Source: Algoriphagus aestuarii | Lineage (GTDB): Bacteria > Bacteroidota > Bacteroidia > Cytophagales > Cyclobacteriaceae | Direction of reading: 5' to 3' | Assembly: GCA_017051695.1 (NCBI GenBank) | Contig: JAFIDK010000001.1 | Span: 248,001 to 312,000, forward strand | DNA length: 64,000 nucleotides | Part shown: positions 8,702 through 17,016 of the stretch, in pieces | Layout of the letters: every line of letters begins with the position of its first letter | How positions within the stretch are numbered: the stretch's first letter is position 1 | Program-made: the position numbers and the translations under genes | The notes under the pieces: model-generated | The model's database searches: none | What the model was told of the DNA's origin: nothing | Seen by the model: the letters and a program-made list of their open reading frames with translations, nothing else

Positions 8702-9706
8702 ATGTCAACACGACACACTTTCTCCTGTATTGATGCTCATACTTGTGGCAATCCAGTGCGGGTAGTTTCTGGCGGAGTTCCTTTCCTTAAAGGATCAAAT
8801 ATGCTGGAAAAACGCCAGTATTTTCTAGAGAATCTAGACTGGATCCGGACCGGTCTGATGTTCGAGCCGAGGGGCCACGATATGATGTCTGGATCTATGC
8901 TTTTCCCACCGCATAATCCTGAAAACGACGTAGCCGTTTTATTTATCGAAACCAGTGGTTGCCTGGCGATGTGTGGACATGGGACGATCGGCACAGTGAC
9001 CATAGCGATCGAAGAAGGCCTAATTTATCCCAAAACGCCCGGTCAATTGAGGCTTGAAACCCCTGCTGGCTTGGTCCTGGTGGAATACCAGCAGGAAGGG
9101 AAAAAAGTGAAGTCGGTCAAACTGACCAATGTCAAAAGTTTTTTGGCTGCAGAAGGACTAGAGATCGAATCAGATGAATTGGGAAAACTGACTGTAGATG
9201 TGGCTTATGGAGGAAACTTCTATTGCATCGTCGATCCTCAGGAAAACTTTCCCGGTTTGGAGCATTTCAAAGCCGAACAATTGATAGCTATGGCAAGATC
9301 GCTCCGAAAAAAGATGAATGAGAAATTCGAGTTTGTCCATCCTGAGCATGAACAAATCCGGGGACTTTCTCATATCCTCTGGACAGGAAAAACCCTTGAT
9401 CCTTCCAGCACAGCAAGAAATGCGGTTTTTTATGGCGACAAAGCTATTGACAGGTCACCTTGTGGTACAGGAACATCCGCAAGACTAGCACAATGGTATG
9501 CAAAAGGTCTTTTAAAACCCGGAGAAGACTTTATTCATGAAAGCTTTATCGGATCCAAGTTTATTGGCAGAATAGAAGAGGAAACTGAGATTGCTGGTAA
9601 ACCGGCAATTATACCTAGCATCGAAGGATGGGCAAAAGTTTATGGCTACAATACCATCATCCTTGACGACGACGATCCGTATGTCCATGGATTCCAAGTA
9701 ATATAA
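8702..9706 (+). CDS. 4-hydroxyproline 2-epimerase (proline racemase family)
   Basis: 334 residues, the family length. Both catalytic cysteines are present: Cys91 in MCGHGTIG and Cys254 in DRSPCGTGTSARL. Two cysteines indicate a true racemase/epimerase. A Thr in the second place would instead suggest a 3-hydroxyproline dehydratase. It converts trans-4-hydroxy-L-proline to cis-4-hydroxy-D-proline, the entry step of the pathway encoded by the surrounding genes. The start ATG at 8702 gives the conserved opening FSCIDAHTCGNPVRVV. A palindromic repeat element follows the stop codon. Confidence 0.92.
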   Translation: MSTRHTFSCIDAHTCGNPVRVVSGGVPFLKGSNMLEKRQYFLENLDWIRTGLMFEPRGHDMMSGSMLFPPHNPENDVAVLFIETSGCLAMCGHGTIGTVTIAIEEGLIYPKTPGQLRLETPAGLVLVEYQQEGKKVKSVKLTNVKSFLAAEGLEIESDELGKLTVDVAYGGNFYCIVDPQENFPGLEHFKAEQLIAMARSLRKKMNEKFEFVHPEHEQIRGLSHILWTGKTLDPSSTARNAVFYGDKAIDRSPCGTGTSARLAQWYAKGLLKPGEDFIHESFIGSKFIGRIEEETEIAGKPAIIPSIEGWAKVYGYNTIILDDDDPYVHGFQVI

Positions 9707-9709
9707 ATT

Positions 9710-9783
9710 GTACGAAGTACAAAGTACCAAGTAAAAAGTCGTAATAACTTGTCTTGGTACTTGGCACCTAGTACTTGGTACTA
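9710..9783. repeat. REP-like imperfect palindrome built on AGTACCAAGTA units
   Basis: The gap between the epimerase and oxidase genes is almost filled by a hairpin. The left arm (about 9710-9739) has successive AAGTAC and AAGTACCAAGTA words. The right arm (about 9752-9783) has their complements CTTGGTACTTGG and AGTACTTGGTACT. The loop contains GTAATAAC. The arms are imperfect, as in dispersed REP/hairpin elements common in Cytophagales spacers. It could stabilise or attenuate the polycistronic message between epimerase and oxidase. Confidence 0.7.
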
Positions 9784-9787
9784 AAAT

Positions 9788-11035
9788 ATGAAACCAACAA
9801 TCATCATCGGCGGCGGAATAGCCGGACTTTTCACTGCTTATTTCCTCCAAAAAGAAGGAGTGGAAGTGCAGGTAATCGACAAGGGAGACATGCTGCAAAA
9901 CTGCTCCACCGGAAATGCTGGCATGATCGTACCAAGTCATATTATCCCTTTGGCGGCACCAGGGATGATCAGCAAGGGGATTTCTTGGATGTTTTCTTCC
10001 AAGAGTCCTTTCTATATCCATCCTCGATTGGACGCGAAGTTAATGAAATGGTGTTTGCAGTTTTTTAAATCAGCAAACCCTGCTCATGTAGAACGAAGTA
10101 TTCCGTTTTTGAAAAACCTCAGCTTGCTCAGTAAAGCTCTGTATCTGGAGTTTCGGGACGAGCATCCAGAATCCGCTATAGCATTGCAGGAGAAAGGTCT
10201 GATGATGATTTATCAAACTGAATCAATAGAAAAAGAGGAAACTGAATTTGCTCATTTGGCACGAAAGCATGGATTGGAAGCAGAAATCCTCAGCCCTGAA
10301 GACATTAAAAATGTGGAGCCCAACCTGGATGTGAAAGCCCGCGGAGCAGTGATGTTTCCTGGAGATGCACATTTAGATCCCGGCAAACTCTACGGTTTTC
10401 TGATAAGCTATTTACAGGAAAAAGGAGTGAAATTTCTTCCCGAAACAGAAGTGCATGGATTTGAAAAAGCAGGAAATTCGGTCAAAGCAGTTTTGACGGA
10501 CAAAGGAAAAATAGAAGCCGAAAAAGTGATTCTCTGCGGAGGATCCTGGTCGGGCGAATTGGCGAAAATGCTTGGTTTTTATCTGCCAATGATGGGAGGA
10601 AAAGGTTACTCTTTCATTCAGGAAAATAAACCTGAGATTATGCAAGCGTCGATTTTGACAGAAATGAAAGTTGCTGTCAGTCCTTATGGCCCTCAGATCC
10701 GGTTCGGCGGAACGATGGAAATAGCAGGCACCAACCAAAAAGTCAATCTCAACAGGGTAAAAGGCATTTATGAATCAATCAACCGCTATTACCCTTCTTT
10801 TGAAGCCAAATTTCCTGAGGAGAATAAAATATGGAAAGGACTTAGACCATGCTCTCCAGATGGGCTTCCATACATCGGTTTTGCTCCCGGACTTTCCAAT
10901 GTTCTGGTAAATTCAGGGCATTCCATGATGGGTGTCAGTTTGGCTCCGGGTTCTGGAAAAATCATCAGCGAATTGCATCAGCAAAAAGATTCGACTTTGG
11001 AAATCAGCGGATTTGAAGTTGGGAGATACAATTGA
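9788..11035 (+). CDS. FAD-dependent D-amino-acid oxidase/dehydrogenase family, probable D-hydroxyproline dehydrogenase
   Basis: 415 residues. The N-terminal dinucleotide motif IIIGGGIAGLFTAYFL binds FAD. The DAO-type C-terminal region GLRPCSPDGLPYIGF and SGHSMMGVSLAPGSGK is typical of the DadA group. By context it oxidises cis-4-hydroxy-D-proline to 1-pyrroline-4-hydroxy-2-carboxylate, passing electrons to the respiratory chain or oxygen. It lies directly after the epimerase, separated only by the hairpin element. General D-amino-acid dehydrogenase activity cannot be excluded. Confidence 0.88.
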   Translation: MKPTIIIGGGIAGLFTAYFLQKEGVEVQVIDKGDMLQNCSTGNAGMIVPSHIIPLAAPGMISKGISWMFSSKSPFYIHPRLDAKLMKWCLQFFKSANPAHVERSIPFLKNLSLLSKALYLEFRDEHPESAIALQEKGLMMIYQTESIEKEETEFAHLARKHGLEAEILSPEDIKNVEPNLDVKARGAVMFPGDAHLDPGKLYGFLISYLQEKGVKFLPETEVHGFEKAGNSVKAVLTDKGKIEAEKVILCGGSWSGELAKMLGFYLPMMGGKGYSFIQENKPEIMQASILTEMKVAVSPYGPQIRFGGTMEIAGTNQKVNLNRVKGIYESINRYYPSFEAKFPEENKIWKGLRPCSPDGLPYIGFAPGLSNVLVNSGHSMMGVSLAPGSGKIISELHQQKDSTLEISGFEVGRYN

Positions 11036-11148
11036 CCGATTTAAAAAAGAATAATACCTCCTTGCCGTGTTCAACTCATAAGTGCAACACCTAATTTTTT
11101 AGAGGAGTTATTTGTAAAATTCTCAAGCCCTTTTCTTAACTTTCTTTT

Positions 11149-11757
11149 ATGGAATCTGAAGAGAAGGACCTTGTAAAAGAGCCATTTACGGAATATGGGA
11201 CATATTCTTATGCCGACTACCTGACATGGGAAATCGATGAAATGGTCGAGCTCATCAAAGGCAAAGTATTTCGTTCTGCTGCGGCAGCACCAAGAAGAAA
11301 ACATCAGGAAGTGGCAGGATTACTTCATTCAAGGATTTTAGTACATCTGGAAGGTAAAAACTGCAAAGTCTTCATTACCCCCTTTGATGTACGCCTCCCT
11401 GTGCATTCGAAAAAGAATGAGGATATTTTCACGGTGGTCCAGCCAGACATCTGTGTGGTAGGTGATCGATCAAAACTAGACGAGGCAGGTTGCTTGGGTG
11501 CTCCAGATTTAATCGTGGAAGTGCTATCTCCAGGCAGTAATAAAAAGGAATTAAAGAATAAATACGAAGTTTATGAAGAATCCTCTGTACAAGAATATTG
11601 GATTATACATCCCTCTGAAGAGACTTTGGTGATTTATAATCTGGTTGAAGGAAAATATCAGCCAAGTAAACTTTTTTCACATGGAGATATCATTAAATCC
11701 GAGGTGTTACCTGGTTTTGAACTGGATCTGGAAGAGTTTTTCAGTAAGATTGATTAG
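11149..11757 (+). CDS. Uma2 family (DUF820) restriction-endonuclease-fold protein
   Basis: 202 residues, typical of Uma2 proteins. These have the PD-(D/E)XK nuclease fold. The core reads QPDICVV, then APDLIVEVLSP and a lysine-rich KKELKNKYEVYEE, ending with VQEYWIIHP. The Asp and Glu of DLIVEV and the downstream Lys residues are the expected acidic/basic active-site set. Uma2 genes are common and often multicopy in Cytophagales and cyanobacteria; their biological role is poorly understood. No toxin-antitoxin partner or transposase is adjacent. A strong terminator follows. Confidence 0.85.
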   Translation: MESEEKDLVKEPFTEYGTYSYADYLTWEIDEMVELIKGKVFRSAAAAPRRKHQEVAGLLHSRILVHLEGKNCKVFITPFDVRLPVHSKKNEDIFTVVQPDICVVGDRSKLDEAGCLGAPDLIVEVLSPGSNKKELKNKYEVYEESSVQEYWIIHPSEETLVIYNLVEGKYQPSKLFSHGDIIKSEVLPGFELDLEEFFSKID

Positions 11758-11760
11758 CGA

Positions 11761-11795
11761 AAAAAAATCCTGCTTCTTCCGAGGCAGGATTTTTT
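11761..11795. terminator. Bidirectional rho-independent terminator
   Basis: AAAATCCTGC pairs with GCAGGATTTT around a TTCTTCCGAG loop. The stem is flanked by an A-run on the left and a T-run on the right, so it works in both directions. It lies between the Uma2 gene (plus) and the convergent argJ end (minus), and closes both transcripts. Confidence 0.85.
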
Positions 11796-11816
11796 GAATG
11801 TTTGGATTGGGTTAAA

Positions 11817-13028
11817 TCAAGTTGTATAAACCGAGTTAAACATGACATAATCTGTTGTCAAATCAGATCCCCAACCGATCCCTTCCTCTTCTCCGGAATT
11901 CAGTTCCAAAAGCACTTGAATCTGGGATTCACGAAGCAATTTTTTCATATAGGCCTTATCAAATTCCATGGGATTTCCTTTATCCAATACCTGAACAAGG
12001 TGATTTTGATCTCCAATGAATAGATTGACTTTCTTATAATTAAAAGGGACACCGGCATTCCCACAGGCTGCTATGATTCTTCCCCAGTTAGGGTCACGAC
12101 CAAACATGGCCGTTTTGACCAATGTGGAATCAGATATAGCACGGATCAAAGTTCTGGCAATTTGCTCCGATTTTGCCTTTGTTACCTTGTACTCTATGAA
12201 CTTGGAAGCCCCTTCTCCATCTGATACAATCAACTTGGCCAAATGAGTCAAAATCTCTAACAATTTTTCCTGAAAAACAGCATATCCAGGATCCTCTTTG
12301 CTGGATACTTTTCTATTGCCTGCCAATCCATTAGCCAAAACTGCCACCATATCATTGGTAGAAGTATCACCGTCGACGGTAATCATATTGAAGGACCGAT
12401 CCACACAATAAGTTACGGCTTCCTGCAGCAACTTTTCGTCGATATTAAAATCCGTGACAATAAAGGCCAACATGGTCGCCATATTGGGATGAATCATACC
12501 AGAACCTTTTGCGACGCCGGCTAGATTGATGGTTTCTCCTTCATGCCTAAACTCGATAAATCCTTCTTTGGCAAAGGTATCTGTAGTCAAAATCGCATTG
12601 GCAACAAAAGAACCAGCTTTGAGTTCATCGCTCAATTTTGGAATATTCACTTTTAGTCCTTCCACTACATCTTCTGTAGGGAATTCCACACCGATAATTC
12701 CAGTAGATGCCACAATCACATCTTCTTCAGAAATCCCTAAGAGTTCCGCGGTGGTTTTCACCATTGCTTCAGCACCTTCGCGACCTTGCTCTCCAGTACA
12801 TGCATTTGCATTTCCCGCATTACAGATAATCACTTGCGCCTTGTTGTTTTTCAGGTTTCTTTCTGTGATTTTGATAGGTTCTGCCCTTACTTTATTCTGG
12901 GTCAAAGTTCCTGCCGCGGCAGCTGGAACCTCGGAGTAAATGATCGCCAAATCGCGCTTCATCGACTTCACTCCAGTATGTGCTCCCCAGCATTTTATTC
13001 CTCGTACATTCGTAATATTCTGAATCAT
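11817..13028 (-). CDS. argJ: Bifunctional glutamate N-acetyltransferase / ornithine acetyltransferase
   Basis: 403 residues, normal ArgJ length. The autocleavage and catalytic motif KGSGMIHPNMATML is present; the Thr of MATML is the nucleophile formed after cleavage into two chains. The C-terminal DPNWGRIIAACGNAG is also typical. ArgJ moves the acetyl group from N-acetylornithine to glutamate, making the arginine pathway cyclic. Its presence argues for N-acetylated rather than N-succinylated intermediates, unlike Bacteroides. It is last gene of the minus-strand operon argB-argD-argC-argJ, 11 bp after argC, and closed by the terminator at 11761-11795. Confidence 0.95.
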   Translation of the reverse strand: MIQNITNVRGIKCWGAHTGVKSMKRDLAIIYSEVPAAAAGTLTQNKVRAEPIKITERNLKNNKAQVIICNAGNANACTGEQGREGAEAMVKTTAELLGISEEDVIVASTGIIGVEFPTEDVVEGLKVNIPKLSDELKAGSFVANAILTTDTFAKEGFIEFRHEGETINLAGVAKGSGMIHPNMATMLAFIVTDFNIDEKLLQEAVTYCVDRSFNMITVDGDTSTNDMVAVLANGLAGNRKVSSKEDPGYAVFQEKLLEILTHLAKLIVSDGEGASKFIEYKVTKAKSEQIARTLIRAISDSTLVKTAMFGRDPNWGRIIAACGNAGVPFNYKKVNLFIGDQNHLVQVLDKGNPMEFDKAYMKKLLRESQIQVLLELNSGEEEGIGWGSDLTTDYVMFNSVYTT

Positions 13029-13039
13029 TTTCTTTCCCG

Positions 13040-14083
13040 TTAAGGTTTAAGTGGAATTTGATTTAAGCCTGTTGCCTCTGGCAAGTCAAACATCAAGTTC
13101 ATATTATGAACAGCCTGGCTGGCTGCTCCTTTAAGTAAATTATCTATCGCTGAGAGTACGATGACCCTCTTTGTCCTTTCATCCCAAACCGGGAAAATGT
13201 CACAAAAATGACTTCCTCGCACATCTTTGATCCCTGGAGCTTGATTTCGAAGTCTTACAAAAGGCTTATCCCGATAAAATTCCCGATAGATCTCTCTTAA
13301 TTTTTCCTGGTTCATCTCTTGGGTTACTTTGGCATAGGCCGTGACTAAAATCCCACGATCCACCGGCAAAAGATGAGGTGTAAATTGAACTGTGGCGGAA
13401 GAATCTGCCAAGGCTCCTAGTTGTTCTTCGATTTCAATCGTATGTCTATGCCCAGCGATGCCATATGCCTTAAAATTCTCATTGACATTCGAAAAATGGG
13501 TCGTCGCATTCGCTTTGATCCCAGCACCTGTCAATCCGGATTTTGCATCAAGGATGACCGAGTCTTTTTCCACCAGTTGCTGTGCAAAAAGAGGGGCCAA
13601 ACTCAAAATAGACGCGGTAGGATAGCAACCTGGGTTTGCCACCAAATTGGCATCAGAGATCTGTTTTGAATACAGTTCTGGCAATCCATAAACTGCTCCA
13701 TTAAAACCTTCCGGAAAACTGTGTTCTTTTTGATACCATTCTTCATAAACTTCTTTGGAGGAAAGTCTGAAATCACCTGATAAATCTATGATTTTAGCAC
13801 CTAAATCCTTCCATTTGGACACAAAATCCATAGAAACTCCATGGGGCAAAGCCAAAAATATCACATCCAGCTGCTGTTGGCTTACTTCTTCCGCACTGAC
13901 CAAAGGGATGTCCAATCTATCATAAAACTGAGGGTGCAATTCCGAAAAAGGTTTCCCGATATGTGACTCAGAGGTGATCATAGAAATGGTCACATCCGGG
14001 TGGTTTAGAAGTAATCTAGCCAGTTCTGAACCCGTAAAACCAGAGGCACCTACGATGGCTACTTTTAATTTTTGATGGCTCAT
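13040..14083 (-). CDS. argC: N-acetyl-gamma-glutamyl-phosphate reductase
   Basis: Starting at ATG 14083 gives 347 residues beginning MSHQKLKVAIVGASGFTGSEL, with the NADP-binding GASGFTG loop at the very N-terminus as usual for ArgC. An in-frame start at 14107 would overlap argD by 23 bp and adds only eight residues. The catalytic cysteine is in ANPGCYPTASI, and GHRHTIEIE holds the active-site histidines. It reduces N-acetylglutamyl phosphate to the semialdehyde. It is placed 1 bp after argD in the arginine operon. Confidence 0.95.
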   Translation of the reverse strand: MSHQKLKVAIVGASGFTGSELARLLLNHPDVTISMITSESHIGKPFSELHPQFYDRLDIPLVSAEEVSQQQLDVIFLALPHGVSMDFVSKWKDLGAKIIDLSGDFRLSSKEVYEEWYQKEHSFPEGFNGAVYGLPELYSKQISDANLVANPGCYPTASILSLAPLFAQQLVEKDSVILDAKSGLTGAGIKANATTHFSNVNENFKAYGIAGHRHTIEIEEQLGALADSSATVQFTPHLLPVDRGILVTAYAKVTQEMNQEKLREIYREFYRDKPFVRLRNQAPGIKDVRGSHFCDIFPVWDERTKRVIVLSAIDNLLKGAASQAVHNMNLMFDLPEATGLNQIPLKP

Positions 14084-14084
14084 C

Positions 14085-15278
14085 TTAGGCAGTGATTTTA
14101 GTTTCAACTAATAGTTCATCCAACTTATTCAAGAAAATCTGAAGATCTTCCTTCGAAATATTCAATGCCGGCACGAGCCTTAGAATATTGACAGCTGTAG
14201 CATTGGCAATAATTCCTTCCTCTAAAAGCTGCTTGACAAGTGGCGCTCCAGGAGACTTTAGCTTTACGCCAAGCATTAATCCTAATCCGCGGATAGATTC
14301 CAACTCCTCATGTTTTGCTATTAGCTCCTCCATTTTTTCTTTGAGCCAGGCACCGGTTTCCGTTGCCTTTTTGCAAAGGTGATTTTCAGCAATGGTTTCA
14401 ATAGTCGCGATAGCCGATGCTGCTGCCAGTGGATTTCCCCCGAAGGTTGTTCCATGGTCACCGAACTCAATGGCCTCAGCGACTTTCTCATTACATAGAA
14501 ATGCTCCAATTGGCATCCCCCCACCAAGCCCTTTGGCCAGGGTCATGATATCCGGCTGTACTCCAAAATGGTCTTTGGCAAACCATTTTCCGGTCCTTCC
14601 GATTCCACATTGTATTTCGTCAAAAATCAAAAGAACTCCAGTTTCGTCACAAAGCTTTCTCAAACCTTCCAAATACCCTTTTTCTGCAGGAATAACACCA
14701 CCTTCACCTTGCACAGGCTCCAAAATAACTGCGGCTGTCTCCTGATCGATAGCAGCTTTTACTGCCTCCAGATCATTAAATGGAACTTGCGAAAATCCCA
14801 TTGGTATCGGCTCAAAACCTTTTTGGTATTTTTCCTGACCTGTTGCGATGGTCGCCAAAGTCCGCCCGTGAAATGAGTTTTGCATGGAAATGACCTTTCC
14901 ACCTCTTCCATTTTTATGGGCAAACCTTCTCGCAATTTTAATGGCTCCCTCTACAGATTCAGCACCGCTATTCGTTAAAAAAACCCGATCCAAACCCGAG
15001 ATTTTTACCAGCAATTCACTTAATGCTACTTGCTGCGGGCTGACAAAAAAGTTAGAAATATGCATCAATTCAGCCGCTTGCTTCTGGATTGCCTCCACGA
15101 CTTTTGGATGACAATGACCTACATTGTTCACGGCGATTCCCGCTAGCAAATCGATGTATTCTTTTCCATCTGCATCCCAAAGCCGACTACCCTTTCCTTT
15201 GATAAAGGCTAAAGGAAACCGATTAAAAGTCGGCAAGTAATTTTGTTTGTCTTTTTGATATAAATCTTGATTTGTCAT
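14085..15278 (-). CDS. argD: Acetylornithine aminotransferase (class III, PLP-dependent)
   Basis: 397 residues. The class III aminotransferase pattern LLIFDEIQCGIGRTGKWFA is followed by the PLP-lysine region TLAKGLGGGMPIG. An early NVGHCHPKVVEA and the glycine-rich SGAESVEGAIKIARR are also family marks. It converts N-acetylglutamate semialdehyde to N-acetylornithine. It follows argB by 3 bp and precedes argC, so the assignment to arginine synthesis is firm. Succinyl-ornithine substrates remain formally possible. Confidence 0.93.
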   Translation of the reverse strand: MTNQDLYQKDKQNYLPTFNRFPLAFIKGKGSRLWDADGKEYIDLLAGIAVNNVGHCHPKVVEAIQKQAAELMHISNFFVSPQQVALSELLVKISGLDRVFLTNSGAESVEGAIKIARRFAHKNGRGGKVISMQNSFHGRTLATIATGQEKYQKGFEPIPMGFSQVPFNDLEAVKAAIDQETAAVILEPVQGEGGVIPAEKGYLEGLRKLCDETGVLLIFDEIQCGIGRTGKWFAKDHFGVQPDIMTLAKGLGGGMPIGAFLCNEKVAEAIEFGDHGTTFGGNPLAAASAIATIETIAENHLCKKATETGAWLKEKMEELIAKHEELESIRGLGLMLGVKLKSPGAPLVKQLLEEGIIANATAVNILRLVPALNISKEDLQIFLNKLDELLVETKITA

Positions 15279-15281
15279 AGT

Positions 15282-16097
15282 CTAGTTGAGTGTCAAAGTT
15301 GTACCTAATTGATTTCCATCTACCACATAGCTGCTGATTTGCTCCGGTTTTGTCCCATTGAGAATGATGGACTTATGAACTCCTTCCCGGAGTGCCAATA
15401 CACAGGATTTGATTTTCGGAATCATCCCGCCTGTGATGACACTTCCCATGTGTTCATTGACCTGAGCCTCATTTAGCTGAAAAATGATGGAAGAAGGGTC
15501 AGGATAGTTTAGAAAAAGCCCATCCACATCTGTCAATACTAAAAATTGATCTGCCTGAACAGCTGCGGCTAATTTACCTGCAAAGGTATCTGCGTTGATA
15601 TTGTAGCTCTGACCCTCTGGACCATCCGCGATACAGGCCACCACCGGAACATATCCAGCATTGCAAAGGGTATCAAGAAGTTCGGTATTGATATCGGTAA
15701 TTTCCCCAACCAATCCCAGGTCTATTTCCTCCCCTGCGGCATTGAGATGTTTGTATTTTTTTGCTTTGACCATTCCGGCATCTTTCCCGGAAAGTCCCAC
15801 AGCTTTGAGTTGATTTTTATTCAGCGTTGAAATCAGATTGGCATTGACTTCCCCTATCAAAGCTTTTTGGATTTCGGAAAAGGCCAATTGTTCAGTGACT
15901 CTTAGACCTTCCACAAAATGGGACTCGATGGACGCTTTTTCCAATGCTTTGTTAATAAATGGCCCACCTCCGTGTACCATGATGACTTCAAATCCCGATT
16001 GCTGAAGCTTGACTAACTGCTTTGCAATCTCATTTTGTAAGTCTGGATTGATCATCGCATTCCCACCGTATTTAATGAGAATTCTTTGATTTGACAT
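15282..16097 (-). CDS. argB: Acetylglutamate kinase
   Basis: 271 residues, amino-acid kinase fold. N-terminal ILIKYGGNAM (phosphate-binding Lys and Gly-Gly), VMVHGGGPFIN (substrate carboxylate loop), and C-terminal ITGGMIPKIKSCVLAL (nucleotide-binding Lys) are all present. It phosphorylates N-acetylglutamate in the committed step. First gene of the argBDCJ run. The 512-bp spacer upstream must carry the operon promoter and possibly an ArgR-type or leader-based control, but no recognisable ARG box was found. Confidence 0.94.
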   Translation of the reverse strand: MSNQRILIKYGGNAMINPDLQNEIAKQLVKLQQSGFEVIMVHGGGPFINKALEKASIESHFVEGLRVTEQLAFSEIQKALIGEVNANLISTLNKNQLKAVGLSGKDAGMVKAKKYKHLNAAGEEIDLGLVGEITDINTELLDTLCNAGYVPVVACIADGPEGQSYNINADTFAGKLAAAVQADQFLVLTDVDGLFLNYPDPSSIIFQLNEAQVNEHMGSVITGGMIPKIKSCVLALREGVHKSIILNGTKPEQISSYVVDGNQLGTTLTLN

Positions 16098-16609
16098 TTT
16101 TATTTTTTTTATAATAAATTGATTTTTTCCAAACCAAAAATCCCCATTTGGGAGAGTTGGCAGAGCAAAAACCAGAATTGAATTTCTATTGTTTAGAGCT
16201 AAAAACCTGAATATTAGAAGTCAAATTAAATTTTGACACGCGTTAAAGAAACAACCTTCGTACCGAAAGAGTCAATTTGTAAAAAGCAATAGGAGAATTG
16301 GAATAATTAAAATATTTTATCAATAAAATCCAATAGATGCTTTTGATCATCCTGTTTTATCCTGACAAGCTGTCACAGACAAGTCCCGATTCGTCAGGCA
16401 ATTAAAAAAAAGCGGAATCCCTCTCCCCAATTTGGGGCTTTGATAACTTGCCATGCTTTGATAAAATCATTCTTACAAAAATTGAAAGTTAATTACTTAC
16501 CAAATCCAACTGCGAGCGACCGATTGTTTCCAAATACTACAATTGTTATAAATCTTGTTTTTTTTCCCAAATAGAACTTTAAATTAAAGGTTTATGAAAC
16601 TTACGCCCT
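16098..16609. other. Gene-free spacer between argB and doxX, with two palindromes
   Basis: 512 bp without a convincing ORF. It carries the divergent promoters of argB and doxX. Two symmetric elements are visible. One is CCTGAC (16361-16366) with GTCAGG (16393-16398), enclosing a nested TGTC-ACA-GACA. The other is CCCCAA-T-TTGGGG (16425-16437). The first resembles intergenic hairpins of Cytophagales; the second could be an operator. No function can be assigned from sequence alone. Confidence 0.45.
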
Positions 16610-17014
16610 ATGAATGAATCATTTTTAAAAAACCTAGGTAAACTAATTGTCAGACTTGCTGCAGGTGGCATGATGCTGACGCATGGAATCCCGAAAATAG
16701 GTAGGCTATTCGGTGAAGGACCTGTGAAGTTTCATGATCCATTTGGTTTAGGACCTGAGATTTCTTTGGCTATGGCAGTGATTGCAGAAGTCGTTTGTAC
16801 CTGTCTAATAATGATAGGATTTAAAACCAGATGGGCTACAATTCCTTTGATGTTGACAATGCTTACTGCTGCCTTTTACGCACATGCAGATGATCCATTT
16901 GGCACCAAAGAAAAACCCTTGTTGTTCTTTGTTCTTTTTATAGCAATTCTGGTAATGGGAGCCGGAAATTTCTCAATTGATGGAATGAAAAAGAAAAAAC
17001 GAAATCTTTTCTAA
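16610..17014 (+). CDS. DoxX family membrane protein
   Basis: 134 residues with four hydrophobic segments and the family signatures LAAGGMMLTHGIPKIG near the N-terminus and AFYAHADDPF in the third loop. DoxX-like proteins are small inner-membrane proteins linked to redox or quinone chemistry, but this subgroup has no firm function. It stands alone with its own promoter and ends 2 bp from the convergent VOC gene, with no terminator visible between. Confidence 0.88.
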   Translation: MNESFLKNLGKLIVRLAAGGMMLTHGIPKIGRLFGEGPVKFHDPFGLGPEISLAMAVIAEVVCTCLIMIGFKTRWATIPLMLTMLTAAFYAHADDPFGTKEKPLLFFVLFIAILVMGAGNFSIDGMKKKKRNLF

Positions 17015-17016
17015 GC

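Noticed and set aside
9512-10021. 169-codon minus-strand ORF across the epimerase-oxidase junction
   Set aside because: It is antisense to two strongly supported genes and to the palindromic element, shows no domain, and is best explained as a shadow of the plus-strand codon structure.
12526-12939. 137-codon plus-strand ORF inside argJ
   Set aside because: Antisense to a fully conserved argJ; composition (Ser/Pro/Ala-rich low complexity) is typical of a shadow frame.
14392-14745. 117-codon plus-strand ORF inside argD
   Set aside because: Antisense to the conserved aminotransferase motifs; no independent coding evidence.
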